The notes beneath the pieces were generated by a model. It was not told the DNA's origin. It did no database searches and was given only the letters and a program-made list of their open reading frames with translations. The position numbers were made by a program, and so were the translations under genes. Shown one piece after another: positions 27,874-35,872 of a DNA stretch of 64,000 nt; position 1 is the stretch's first letter, and every line of letters begins with the position of its first letter. The stretch covers positions 310,001 through 374,000 of the forward strand of contig NZ_JAHXZS010000001.1 of NCBI RefSeq assembly GCF_019740335.1. The letters are read 5' to 3'. The stretch comes from Alteraquisediminimonas sediminicola (GTDB taxonomy: Bacteria > Pseudomonadota > Alphaproteobacteria > Sphingomonadales > Sphingomonadaceae).

Positions 27874-28236
27874 ATGGCTGACAATAACCGGGAAACCGGA
27901 CTGGAACTCGATCCGAAATTCAACGCTGACGGCCTGATTACCGCCGTTGCGACCGATAAGAACACCGGCGAGGTGTTGATGCTCGCGCATATGAATCGCG
28001 AGGCGTTGGACCTTACCATCTCCTCTGGCGAGGCATGGTTCTGGTCGCGCAGCCGGGCATCCTTATGGAAAAAAGGCGAAACCAGCGGCCATATATTGCG
28101 CGTTGCCGACATTCGGATCGATTGCGATCAGGACGCGGTCTGGTTGATCGTCGAGCCGCACGGCCCGGCCTGTCATACAGGTGCCACAAGCTGCTTTTAT
28201 CGTCGTGTGGTCGGTCAGGGGTTGCAGCGCATCTGA
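27874..28236 (+). CDS. hisI: Phosphoribosyl-AMP cyclohydrolase
   Basis: HisI opens the adenine ring of phosphoribosyl-AMP in histidine synthesis. With the ATG at 27874 the protein has 120 residues and is the stand-alone cyclohydrolase, not fused to HisE. Zn and Mg ligands are visible in [12 protein letters not shown] and [14 protein letters not shown]. Further signatures are [12 protein letters not shown] and [20 protein letters not shown]. No other his gene is in the window. The gene is divergent from purF; both pathways involve AICAR, but co-regulation is not shown. Confidence 0.96.
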   Translation: MADNNRETGLELDPKFNADGLITAVATDKNTGEVLMLAHMNREALDLTISSGEAWFWSRSRASLWKKGETSGHILRVADIRIDCDQDAVWLIVEPHGPACHTGATSCFYRRVVGQGLQRI

Positions 28237-28327
28237 TCTTATCAGGGAAGCGTGATTGGCCCTTTTCTCCACCGACCCTGCACTATAAGAGCGACCAACC
28301 AGTAATTGCGGAGCTTATTTTCATATT

Positions 28328-29620
28328 ATGCATAGTTCGCTCCGGCTCCTGACTCGCCGCCGTTTTCTGCCGTTGTTTGCCACGCAGTTACTGGGCGCAT
28401 TCAACGACAATCTGTTCAAATCGGCGATGGTCATGCTTGTCGTCTATCGGATTTACTCCGATCCGGCGACGGAAATGGCATTCAGCGCACTTGCCGGGGC
28501 AATCTTCATCCTGCCTTATCTGGTGCTGTCCGCTTCTGCCGGACAATTGGCGGATTTCCGCGATAAGGCGCGACTGATCCGCATCATCAAGACGGCGGAA
28601 ATTATCATCATGATCGGTGGCGCAGTGGGGTTATTGTTCGGCAATCTGCCGTTGCTGCTGCTCGCCTTATTCGCGATGGGCGTGCATTCGACCTTCTTTG
28701 GCCCGATCAAATATGCGATTTTGCCGCAACATCTGGAAAGCGATGAAGTGCTGGGCGGCACCGGGCTGGTGGAGGCCGGGACCTATATCGCGATTCTCGG
28801 CGGCACGATTTTCGGTGGACTGATGCAGGGCGCCGTCAATAGCGGCGACCTCCCCCATTGGTCGGTCGGCGCGGCGGTGATCGCGGTGGCAGTCGTCGGG
28901 CGCTGGATTGGCGGCATGGTGCCGCCCGCCCATCCGGAAGTGCCGAATCTGCCGGTCGATCATCATCCGATCCGCCAATCGATCCGCCTTGTGTCTGCGA
29001 CCATGCATATCCCACGGCTGTTCCTTGCGATCTGGGCAATCAGCTTTTTCTGGGCGATGGGTGCGATCCTTGCAGCGCAATTCCCGCCGCTAGTGAAGAA
29101 TGAATTTCACGGCGATGAAAATGTCGCCACCATGTTTCTCAGCATCTTCTCGATAGGCGTTGCCATTGGCTCGGTGGCCGTAAACCGGCTGTTGAGCGGC
29201 CATGTTTCGGCGCGTTATTCTCCGATTTCCGCGATTGTCATGGGCCTGTTCGTGCTGGACCTTTATTGGTCCGTCAGCCATTGGCCGATAAGCAATGGCG
29301 CATTGTTGACGGTCGGCGAATTCATCCGCCTCGGCCATGCCGACCGTGTGCTGCTCGACCTGTTCGGCGTCGCGGTGGCGGGTGGCATGTTCGTCGTGCC
29401 GCTTTATGCGTTCCTCACCACGACCGTCCCCAAATCGGAAACGGCGCGGACGGTGGCTGCAAACAATATCGTCAACAGCGGCGCAATGGTGCTTTCCGCC
29501 TTACTGCTCGCCGTCTTGATGAAGATCGGGGTCTCGATTGGCGGCACGTTGCTGATGGTCTCAGCGGCCAGCCTCATCGCCGCCTATCTGGCACAGCGCC
29601 TGCACCGCGCCTGTGACTAA
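28328..29620 (+). CDS. MFS transporter, lysophospholipid transporter (LplT)-like
   Basis: The 430-residue protein has about twelve membrane helices. The N-terminal LLGAFNDNLFKSAMVML segment and the loop TFFGPIKYAILPQHL are hallmarks of the LplT/Aas-associated MFS branch, which flips lysophospholipids across the inner membrane. In many bacteria this domain is fused to an acyltransferase and acyl-ACP synthetase (Aas); here the protein ends after the transporter. The next plus-strand gene is the unrelated JAMM protein. Substrate assignment is therefore an inference from family motifs. The hisI gene lies 91 bp upstream on the same strand. Confidence 0.82.
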   Translation: MHSSLRLLTRRRFLPLFATQLLGAFNDNLFKSAMVMLVVYRIYSDPATEMAFSALAGAIFILPYLVLSASAGQLADFRDKARLIRIIKTAEIIIMIGGAVGLLFGNLPLLLLALFAMGVHSTFFGPIKYAILPQHLESDEVLGGTGLVEAGTYIAILGGTIFGGLMQGAVNSGDLPHWSVGAAVIAVAVVGRWIGGMVPPAHPEVPNLPVDHHPIRQSIRLVSATMHIPRLFLAIWAISFFWAMGAILAAQFPPLVKNEFHGDENVATMFLSIFSIGVAIGSVAVNRLLSGHVSARYSPISAIVMGLFVLDLYWSVSHWPISNGALLTVGEFIRLGHADRVLLDLFGVAVAGGMFVVPLYAFLTTTVPKSETARTVAANNIVNSGAMVLSALLLAVLMKIGVSIGGTLLMVSAASLIAAYLAQRLHRACD

Positions 29621-29627
29621 AGCATCA

Positions 29628-29801
29628 TCAGGCGATCAGGGCTGAAAAGAACAGAAATCCCGCACCGAAGGCGAGAAGAAACAGCCGAATATCCGATGAT
29701 CTATCGGGGCTGAAACGACCCATCTCTCCGGTCGCATCGACAATTGGCGCAGCGCGGTACATGCCGTCATGCTCGCTATCAAGGACCAACGCGCGTTTCA
29801 T
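29628..29801 (-). CDS. 57-aa tail-anchored mini-protein
   Basis: A 57-codon frame runs from ATG 29801 to TGA 29630-29628. The product begins MKRALVLDSEHDGMYRAAP, has a hydrophilic middle (GRFSPDRSSDIR), and ends in a membrane helix, LFLLAFGAGFLFFSALIA. Such a tail-anchored layout is rarely random, and the gap between the convergent transporter and rpoH is otherwise empty. No clear ribosome binding site is visible. The upstream region has a repeated GGTTAACC and a CtrA-like spacing. I do not know a family name. Confidence 0.68.
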   Translation of the reverse strand: MKRALVLDSEHDGMYRAAPIVDATGEMGRFSPDRSSDIRLFLLAFGAGFLFFSALIA

Positions 29802-29805
29802 GCAC

Positions 29806-29856
29806 ACTGGTTAACCGATCATTTACCAGATGCGCCAGACTGAAAACTGGTTAACC
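29806..29856. promoter_or_regulatory. Repeated GGTTAACC sites, CtrA-like
   Basis: ACTGGTTAACC occurs at 29806-29816 and 29846-29856, exactly 40 bp apart, and each contains the palindrome GGTTAACC. On the minus strand TAAA-N7-TTAACC (29825-29809) fits the CtrA consensus TTAA-N7-TTAAC with one mismatch. The sites lie directly upstream of the 57-codon gene. Function is inferred. Confidence 0.4.
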
Positions 29857-29875
29857 CAAAAATGGCCCCACACCT

Positions 29876-29891
29876 GCCCTCATTTGAGGGC
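29876..29891 (-). terminator. Hairpin downstream of rpoH
   Basis: GCCCTC and GAGGGC form a perfect 6-bp stem with a 4-nt loop 35 bp after the rpoH stop. On the minus strand it is followed, about 13 nt later, by ATTTTTGG. It is a weak terminator candidate that would separate rpoH from the 57-codon gene. Confidence 0.5.
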
Positions 29892-29925
29892 TGGCATGAG
29901 GCCAATCCGTCATTACGTCAAATAA

Positions 29926-30831
29926 TCAATCCGCAGGCAGCAGCATCTTTTCAGTCGCCGATTCGATCATCGCCTTTTGCAATTTCTCGAATGCGCGCAC
30001 TTCGATCTGGCGGACGCGTTCGCGCGAGATGCCATATTGTTCGGACAATTCTTCCAGCGTCTTGGGATCGTCGGTCAGACGCCGTTCGGCCAGAATATGC
30101 TTTTCCCGGTCATTCAACACGCCCATTGCCGACACCAGCATCGCATGACGCATGGTCCGCTCTTCGATATCGGCGATCTGCTCATCTTGCAGCGGGCCGG
30201 TATCGGCAAGGCTATCCTGCCATTGGCTGTCGCCATCTTCGCCGATCATGACGTTGAGCGAGGCATCCCCACCCATCGACATGCGCCGGTTCATATTGGT
30301 GACTTCTTCTTCCGACACACCAAGGTCGGTCGCGATGCGCTTGAGGTCTTCAGGCTTGAGATCGCCCTCTTCCAACGCCTCGATCTTCGACTTCATCCGC
30401 CGCAGGTTGAAGAACAATTTCTTCTGCGCCGCCGTGGTGCCCATTTTCACCAGGCTCCACGACCGCAGGATATATTCCTGAATCGACGCCTTGATCCACC
30501 ACATCGCATAGGTCGCGAGGCGGAAACCGCGATCCGGTTCGAATTTCTTCACGCCCTGCATCAGGCCGATATTGCCCTCGGAAATCAGTTCCGACGTCGG
30601 CAGGCCATAGCCGCGATAGCCCATCGCAATCTTGGCCACGAGCCGCAGATGCGAGGTCACGAGCTTCGCCGCCGCATCGGGATCACCGTGCTCGTTGAAG
30701 CGTTTCGCCAGCATATATTCCTCTTCCGGCGCAAGAATCGGGAACTTCCGAATCTCCGAAAGATACCGGTTAAGCCCCTGATCCGTCGCCAGAGCCGGAA
30801 TTGTCGCGGGCATCTTTTTGCCGCTTGCCAT
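29926..30831 (-). CDS. rpoH: RNA polymerase heat-shock sigma factor RpoH
   Basis: RpoH (sigma-32) directs transcription of heat-shock genes. With the ATG at 30831 the protein has 301 residues, starting MASGKKMPATIPAL. The frame continues upstream to 30882 but without a better ribosome binding site. Region 2 (LVTSHLRLVAKIAMGYRGYGLP, here in part; RLATYAMWWIKASIQEYIL in part), the RpoH box (QKKLFFNLRR) and the region 4 helix-turn-helix (LEELSEQYGISRERVRQIE in part) are all recognisable. Alphaproteobacteria often carry two rpoH genes; only one is visible here. The rluD-like gene lies upstream on the same strand. Confidence 0.96.
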   Translation of the reverse strand: MASGKKMPATIPALATDQGLNRYLSEIRKFPILAPEEEYMLAKRFNEHGDPDAAAKLVTSHLRLVAKIAMGYRGYGLPTSELISEGNIGLMQGVKKFEPDRGFRLATYAMWWIKASIQEYILRSWSLVKMGTTAAQKKLFFNLRRMKSKIEALEEGDLKPEDLKRIATDLGVSEEEVTNMNRRMSMGGDASLNVMIGEDGDSQWQDSLADTGPLQDEQIADIEERTMRHAMLVSAMGVLNDREKHILAERRLTDDPKTLEELSEQYGISRERVRQIEVRAFEKLQKAMIESATEKMLLPAD

Positions 30832-30894
30832 TGTTCGTGTTTCTCCCTGACCGACAGACGATATGGATATGCCGTCGTTCATTTCAAGACAGTC

Positions 30895-31854
30895 TTATAA
30901 CACCAGTTTGCTGAATAATTCCTGCATATCTTGATGCATTTTGCTTTCGAACCGCAAAGTTTCCCTTGTCACCGGATGAATAAAGCCCAACACCGCCGCA
31001 TGCAGCGCCTGTCGGGCAAAGCCCAAATCGGTCAGAATCGACTTATGATCCGACCGCGTGCGGCCATAGACCGGATCGCCCAGCAACGGATGGCCGATGC
31101 TCGTCATGTGCACGCGCACCTGATGCGTCCGCCCGGTTTCAAGCTGACATTCAACCAATGCGGCATTTTTGAGCGGCGTCACGACCTTATAATGGGTGAC
31201 GGCATGTCGGCCCCGCCCTTCCTCCTGCACCGCCATTTTCTGGCGATTTTGGCTGGAACGACCGATCCAGTTATCGATGCGGCCAGATAAGGGCATGGGC
31301 ATACCGGCGACGATGGCCTGATAGCGCCGCTCGATGCTGTGCTTGGCAAATTGCGCGGCCAGCCCTTCATGCGCCTTGTCGGTCTTGGCGGCGACCATCA
31401 GTCCGGTTGTATCCTTGTCGATCCGATGCACGATGCCGGGCCGCGCCACGCCGCCAATGCCGGATAAAGACCCGGCGCAATGGTGCAACAGCGCATTGAC
31501 GAGTGTCCCGTCATAATTGCCCGCCGCCGGATGGACCACCAACCCCGCCTGCTTGTCGATCACGATCAGATGGTCGTCCTCATATACCACGTCGAGCGGG
31601 ATATCCTGCCCGACCAGATCCATCGCCACGGCAGCCGGGAAATGGACGGCGAAATGATCGCCCAATTTGACCTTGCGGCCGGGATCGCGGGCCGCGCCCT
31701 TGCCTTGTTCCTCGACCTGTCCGGACGAGATCAGCGTCTTCAACCGTTCCCGCGAATAAGCAGGCAACGCCGCCGCCAATGCGCGATCGAGCCGCCACCC
31801 GGCCCAATCTGCATGAATATCGACATGTTCTACACTTGCACCTTGATGTTCCAT
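30895..31854 (-). CDS. rluD: RluA-family 23S rRNA pseudouridine synthase
   Basis: The 319-residue enzyme isomerises uridines in rRNA. An S4 RNA-binding domain occupies about residues 10-75 (WRLDRALAAALPAYSRERLK in part). The catalytic domain has the RluA signature GIVHRIDKDTTGLMV, with the nucleophile Asp of HRIDKDT near residue 141. The LETGRTHQVRVHM motif and the C-terminal helix are also present. This size and the presence of the S4 domain favour RluD (23S 1911/1915/1917) over RluA or RluC. It is divergent from the JAMM gene, with only 17 bp between the starts. Confidence 0.88.
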   Translation of the reverse strand: MEHQGASVEHVDIHADWAGWRLDRALAAALPAYSRERLKTLISSGQVEEQGKGAARDPGRKVKLGDHFAVHFPAAVAMDLVGQDIPLDVVYEDDHLIVIDKQAGLVVHPAAGNYDGTLVNALLHHCAGSLSGIGGVARPGIVHRIDKDTTGLMVAAKTDKAHEGLAAQFAKHSIERRYQAIVAGMPMPLSGRIDNWIGRSSQNRQKMAVQEEGRGRHAVTHYKVVTPLKNAALVECQLETGRTHQVRVHMTSIGHPLLGDPVYGRTRSDHKSILTDLGFARQALHAAVLGFIHPVTRETLRFESKMHQDMQELFSKLVL

Positions 31855-31871
31855 TGCCTAGCCATGGCCGC

Positions 31872-32279
31872 ATGCAGGTTCAGATTGCAAGCACGCTGTT
31901 GATGGAATTGCTCGAAGCCGCCGCTTTATCCCCCGATCAGGAGATATGCGGGGTGTTGCTGGGCAGCCCGGATGTAATCGAAAGCGCCGCCCCTGCGACA
32001 AATATTGCCGTCGATCCCGCGACAACTTTCGAGATCGATCCAGCGGTACTGTTCAAATGCCATCGCGCGGCACGCAGCGGCGGGCATCAGATCATCGGAT
32101 ATTATCATTCCCACCCATCGGGTGCGCCCGAACCATCTCGTTGCGACGCAGAGCGCGCAGACGAGATGGGGGCCTATTGGCTAATCATGACGCCTGACAA
32201 ACTTTATGGTCTGTTTCAGACGGTGGCACAGGGACCGATCCACGATCGATTTACCCGGTGCGTATTAGTGGCCGGATAA
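31872..32279 (+). CDS. JAMM/MPN (Mov34/PAD-1-like) metalloprotease-fold protein
   Basis: With the ATG at 31872 the product has 135 residues and is a single JAB1/MPN domain. The zinc-binding JAMM motif is complete: catalytic Glu in QEICGVLLG, then HSHPSG, followed after five residues by S-x-x-D in SRCDAE. Stand-alone bacterial proteins of this kind are predicted metalloproteases or isopeptidases; some act with ThiS/MoaD-like sulfur carriers. No ubiquitin-like or ThiF-like gene is adjacent, so the substrate is unknown. The start region is shared with the rluD promoter. Confidence 0.85.
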   Translation: MQVQIASTLLMELLEAAALSPDQEICGVLLGSPDVIESAAPATNIAVDPATTFEIDPAVLFKCHRAARSGGHQIIGYYHSHPSGAPEPSRCDAERADEMGAYWLIMTPDKLYGLFQTVAQGPIHDRFTRCVLVAG

Positions 32280-32300
32280 GCAGCCCGGCCTTTAGGTTTT
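32270..32300 (+). terminator. Possible terminator overlapping the JAMM gene stop
   Basis: GGCCGG (32270-32275) pairs with CCGGCC (32285-32290), with the TAA stop in the loop, and TTTAGGTTTT follows. The T-tract is interrupted, so its strength is uncertain. Confidence 0.45.
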
Positions 32301-32581
32301 GCCCTTGGGATAGAGCGGTTTGGGGGGCGGGTCGGCACATACATGGTTGGGGACCATAGGGATGTTTGCGCCAACCCGCCTCAATTGAAGCGGAACACTT
32401 AGGAACGCTAATAACTATGCATCGCCCGTGCCATTTTGCATAAATCACGCAAATCGGCGGGCATTGATGGTATATGGAGATTAACCGACACCCCCAATTG
32501 TCAAAAATTCCGACAGTCCCGCGATTATTGCCCGCATTGCCCCCCTTCACATTCAGGGTGCGTGATGCCACATCATCCGGC
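32280..32581. other. Gene-free interval with a strongly structured segment
   Basis: This 302-bp interval between the JAMM and metallo-hydrolase genes shows no convincing reading frame. Its left half contains a terminator-like end and a long interrupted hairpin (32327-32379). The right half is AT-richer and presumably holds the promoter of the gene at 32582, but I cannot assign -35/-10 boxes with confidence. No tRNA-like fold or conserved SRP, tmRNA or RNase P core is visible. Confidence 0.5.
32327..32379. ncRNA. Candidate structured RNA (long interrupted hairpin)
   Basis: Nested pairing runs from the outside in: GCGGGT with ACCCGC, GGC with GCC, ACAT with ATGT, and ATGGT with ACCAT around a TGGGG loop. 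That is 18 pairs within 53 nt, interrupted by small bulges. It lies outside any gene. It may be part of a small RNA or a leader of the downstream gene; strand and boundaries are unknown. Confidence 0.4.
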
Positions 32582-33448
32582 ATGAACCAGTCTGAGCAAG
32601 CGCCCTATGGCATTATCGAACGGATCAGCCCCTTGGTGGGCCGTGTGTTGGCGCCCAATCCATCGGCATTCAGCTACACCGGAACCCAGACCTATCTTGT
32701 CGGCACAGAAGATCTGGCGGTCATCGACCCCGGCCCCGATGAGGAAGATCACCTCAACGCCCTGATTGCCGCGATTGCCGGCCGCCCGGTCAAGGCGATC
32801 ATGTGCACCCATACCCATCGCGATCACAGCCCCGCCGCCGCCCCGCTCGCCAGCACATTGCGCGTGCCGATCATCGGCTGCGCCCCGCTGTCGATTGAGG
32901 ATGACGGCCCGCGCGCCGATGCGGCATTCGATACGAGCTATGCGCCGGATCAGATACTTGGCGATGGCGAGAGCGTTACGGGCGAAGGCTGGACATTAAA
33001 GGCGCTCGCTACGCCCGGACATACTTCCAACCATCTGTGCTTCGATCTGGTCGAAGAACAGGCCCTGTTCACCGGCGATCATGTCATGGGCTGGTCGACC
33101 TCGGTCGTATCCCCGCCAGATGGCGACATGACCGATTATATGAACAGCCTTGCCTTGCTGATGGAACGCAAGGATGTGGTCTATTATCCGGCGCACGGCC
33201 CCGCCGTCGATCGTCCGCAGCGGCTTGCCCGTGGCCTGCTCGGCCATCGCAAGCAACGCGAAGGCCAGATCATACGCGAACTGGAACGTGGAGTTACCTA
33301 TATACCGGACATGGTGGCAAAGATGTATAAGGGCGTCGACGTCCGCCTGCATGGCGCGGCGGGGCGTTCCGTACTGGCCCATCTCCTTGATCTGTCGCGC
33401 CAAGGCCGGGTGCGGCAACAGGGCGACCATTGGGCGCTACAGGCTTAA
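32582..33448 (+). CDS. MBL-fold metallo-hydrolase (LACTB2-like)
   Basis: With the ATG at 32582 the protein has 288 residues. The metallo-beta-lactamase metal site is complete: THTHRDHSP (HxHxDH), then the His of TPGHTSNH, the Asp of FTGDHVMG, and the His of YPAHGP. The C-terminal third (about 210-288) looks like the winged-helix extension of LACTB2-type hydrolases, some of which are endoribonucleases. The substrate is unknown. The frame is open further upstream to 32474, but that part has a Pro-rich, non-family sequence. It precedes the NAD biosynthesis cluster by 86 bp. Confidence 0.9.
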   Translation: MNQSEQAPYGIIERISPLVGRVLAPNPSAFSYTGTQTYLVGTEDLAVIDPGPDEEDHLNALIAAIAGRPVKAIMCTHTHRDHSPAAAPLASTLRVPIIGCAPLSIEDDGPRADAAFDTSYAPDQILGDGESVTGEGWTLKALATPGHTSNHLCFDLVEEQALFTGDHVMGWSTSVVSPPDGDMTDYMNSLALLMERKDVVYYPAHGPAVDRPQRLARGLLGHRKQREGQIIRELERGVTYIPDMVAKMYKGVDVRLHGAAGRSVLAHLLDLSRQGRVRQQGDHWALQA

Positions 33449-33534
33449 GCTTCGACAACTCGCCATAGCGGTGGGCGCATCCTGCCATTATGAGAGACGC
33501 CAAGAATCGATGCCATATTTGGAAAATGACTAAA

Positions 33535-34524
33535 ATGACCATCTCGACCCCGATCACCTCGAACACCGAATTGCTGACCGAGATCAAGCGGCTGAAACAG
33601 GAACGCAATGCGATCATCCTCGCCCATTATTATCAGTCGCCGGAAATTCAGGACCTCGCCGATTATGTCGGTGACTCGCTTGAACTGTCGCGCAAGGCGC
33701 AGGCAACCGATGCGGAAGTGATCGTGTTTTGCGGCGTGCGCTTCATGGCGGAAACCGCGAAAATCCTGTCCCCGGAAAAGATCGTCGTGTTGCCGGATAT
33801 GGATGCCGGTTGTTCATTGGAAGACAGCTGCCCGCCCGATCAGTTCAAGGCGTTTCGCGAGGCCCATCCGGACCATATCGCCCTCACCTATATCAATTGC
33901 TCGACCGAGGTGAAGGCGCTGTCCGACATCATCGTCACCTCCTCCTCCGCCGAAAAGATCCTGAGCCAGATCCCGGCGGATCAGAAGATCATCTTCGGCC
34001 CGGACAAGCATCTGGGCGGCTACCTCGCCCGCAAGACCGGGCGCGACATGTTGTTGTGGCCGGGCGTCTGCATCGTGCATGAAGCATTCAGCGAAACCGA
34101 ACTGGTCAAATTAAAGGCTCAGCACCCGGACGCGCCGATTGCGGCTCATCCGGAATGCCCCGCCCATATCGTCGCCCATGCCGATTATGTCGGATCGACC
34201 AGCGGCATTCTCGAATATGCCAAGAACATGCCCGGCGACACGCTGATCGTCGCGACCGAGCCGCACATCATCCACCAGATGGAAAAGGCGATGCCGGACA
34301 AGACCTTCATCGGCGCGCCCGGTGCGGACGGCAATTGCAATTGCAACATCTGCCCGTTCATGGCGCTCAATACGCTGGAAAAGCTCTATCTCTGCCTGCG
34401 CGACCTGAAACCGCGCGTCGAAATCGAGGAAGGCCTGCGCCTTCAGGCGAAAAAGAGCCTCGACCGGATGCTCGAATTGGCCAGCGCCAGCGTTGGTCAG
34501 GGCGATCTCGGCGCGAAGAAATAA
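33535..34524 (+). CDS. nadA: Quinolinate synthase A
   Basis: NadA condenses iminoaspartate with dihydroxyacetone phosphate to quinolinate, using a 4Fe-4S cluster. The ATG at 33535 gives 329 residues beginning [14 protein letters not shown]. ATGs at 33526 and 33490 are alternatives; GGAAA lies about 10 bases before 33535. The [19 protein letters not shown] region binds substrate. The three cluster cysteines are in [22 protein letters not shown] and the Cys-rich CNCNICPF segment. nadB is not in the window; nadC follows after an arsC-like gene. Confidence 0.95.
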   Translation: MTISTPITSNTELLTEIKRLKQERNAIILAHYYQSPEIQDLADYVGDSLELSRKAQATDAEVIVFCGVRFMAETAKILSPEKIVVLPDMDAGCSLEDSCPPDQFKAFREAHPDHIALTYINCSTEVKALSDIIVTSSSAEKILSQIPADQKIIFGPDKHLGGYLARKTGRDMLLWPGVCIVHEAFSETELVKLKAQHPDAPIAAHPECPAHIVAHADYVGSTSGILEYAKNMPGDTLIVATEPHIIHQMEKAMPDKTFIGAPGADGNCNCNICPFMALNTLEKLYLCLRDLKPRVEIEEGLRLQAKKSLDRMLELASASVGQGDLGAKK

Positions 34525-34541
34525 GGGATAGCGACCAAGCC

Positions 34542-34886
34542 ATGAAAGCCACCATCTGGCATAATCCGAAATGCGGCACCTCGCGCAAGACGCTGGCGAT
34601 TCTTGAAGAAACGCCGGGTGTAGAGGTGACCGTGATCGAATATCTCAAAAATCCGCCGTCCAAGGCCCAATTACAGGCGCTATATGCCCGCGCAGGCATC
34701 ACCGCGCGCGAGGCCTTAAGGTCCAAAGAAGACGCAGCCAAGGCGTTGCTCGCGGCGAATGCGTCCGAGGATCAGATTCTCGATGCGATGATCGCCGATC
34801 CGATTTTGATCGAACGGCCATTGGTGGAAACCGACAAGGGCGCGCGCCTGTGCCGTCCGCAGGAAAAAGTGCTGGAAATCCTGTGA
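34542..34886 (+). CDS. arsC: ArsC/Spx-family arsenate reductase-like protein
   Basis: The 114-residue protein has the ArsC thioredoxin-like fold. The catalytic cysteine is in HNPKCGTSRKTL (C11), the structural region NPPSKAQLQ follows, and the substrate-binding arginines appear in ALRSKEDAAK and LIERPLVETDKGARLCRP. It would reduce arsenate with glutaredoxin/glutathione. No arsR, arsB or acr3 gene is nearby, and it sits between nadA and nadC. It may therefore be a housekeeping oxidoreductase of the YfgD type rather than a resistance gene. Its stop overlaps the nadC GTG start. Confidence 0.85.
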   Translation: MKATIWHNPKCGTSRKTLAILEETPGVEVTVIEYLKNPPSKAQLQALYARAGITAREALRSKEDAAKALLAANASEDQILDAMIADPILIERPLVETDKGARLCRPQEKVLEIL

Positions 34887-35743
34887 GCAACACCCCTTTC
34901 AAGCTCGCTGGTTTCGACATCGAAACCTTTGTCCGCGACACCTTGGCCGAAGATCTTGGCCCCACGGGCCGCGATGTAACGTCGGAATCCGTCATCCCCG
35001 CCGATGCGCGATTTTCCGGGACGATGGATTCGCGCGATGCGATCGTCGTCGCAGGCCTGCCGATTGCCGAGGCGTTTTTCCGCTTCCTCGATCCGGACAT
35101 CGAGCTTGAACTTTTGGTGCAGGATGGCGACTTTGTGACCCCCGGCACCGATCTGATGCGGTTAAAGGGCAAGGCCCGCGCGCTGCTGACCGCGGAACGC
35201 TCTGCGCTCAACACGGTGCAGCATTTATCCGGCATCGCGACCATGACCCGCGCCTATGTCGACGCAATCAAGGGTACTGGCTGCATTTTGCTCGATACGC
35301 GCAAGACCATTCCCGGCCTGCGCGTGCTGGAAAAATACGCGACCCGCACCGGCGGCGGCACCAACCACCGCATGGGCCTGTGGGATGCGGCGATGATCAA
35401 GGACAATCATGTCGCGGTCGCGGGCGGCGTGGCCGAGGCCGTGCGCCGTGCCAAATCGGCGGGCATTGCCGAGGTTATTCTCGAAGTGGACCATCTCGAC
35501 CAGATCGAACCGGGTCTGGCCGCAGGTGCAACCCATCTCCTGCTCGATAATATGGACCCGGATATGCTGCGCTCGGCGGTGGCCTTGGTCGCAGGCCGGG
35601 TGCCGACCGAAGCATCGGGCGGCGTCACCCTCGACACCATCCGCGCCAAGGCGGAAACCGGCGTGACCTATATCTCGGTCGGGCGGCTGACCCAATCGGC
35701 CCCGGCGGCGGATGTCGGTCTGGATTTCACGCCGCTCGATTAA
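34883..35743 (+). CDS. nadC: Quinolinate phosphoribosyltransferase
   Basis: NadC turns quinolinate and PRPP into nicotinate mononucleotide. The GTG at 34883 overlaps the arsC-like stop (GTGA) and gives 286 residues starting MSNTPFKLAGFDIE. Signatures are the N-terminal LAEDLGPTGRDVT, ERSALNTVQHLSGIAT, LDTRKTIPGLRVLEKYA and the GGGTNHRMGLWDAAMIKDNH region, together with EVDHLDQIE and the C-terminal SGGVTLDTI/ISVGRLTQSAPAAD motif. The ATG at 34850 in the same frame lies deep inside the upstream gene and is unlikely. Confidence 0.97.
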   Translation: MSNTPFKLAGFDIETFVRDTLAEDLGPTGRDVTSESVIPADARFSGTMDSRDAIVVAGLPIAEAFFRFLDPDIELELLVQDGDFVTPGTDLMRLKGKARALLTAERSALNTVQHLSGIATMTRAYVDAIKGTGCILLDTRKTIPGLRVLEKYATRTGGGTNHRMGLWDAAMIKDNHVAVAGGVAEAVRRAKSAGIAEVILEVDHLDQIEPGLAAGATHLLLDNMDPDMLRSAVALVAGRVPTEASGGVTLDTIRAKAETGVTYISVGRLTQSAPAADVGLDFTPLD

Positions 35744-35872
35744 CCAGCTCGCCATTGCCCCAAATGGAAAACAGTGGTCGGGTTTAGAATATCTTTGTTG
35801 CGCTCAAGGCCCCTCTTCCGGTCTATGGCGCACAAATTACAGGCCTATGCCTGCATGAGCAAAGAAGACAGC

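Noticed and set aside
27741-28112. A 124-codon N-terminal extension of purF
   Set aside because: It would place the nucleophile cysteine far inside the protein and overlaps the divergent hisI gene; the short propeptide from ATG 27740 fits the family.
32280-32581. tRNA, SRP RNA, tmRNA or RNase P RNA in the gene-free interval
   Set aside because: None of the conserved core sequences or a cloverleaf could be found; only an unassigned hairpin remains.
34542-34886. An arsenic resistance operon
   Set aside because: Only a single ArsC-like gene is present, embedded between nadA and nadC, with no regulator or efflux gene.
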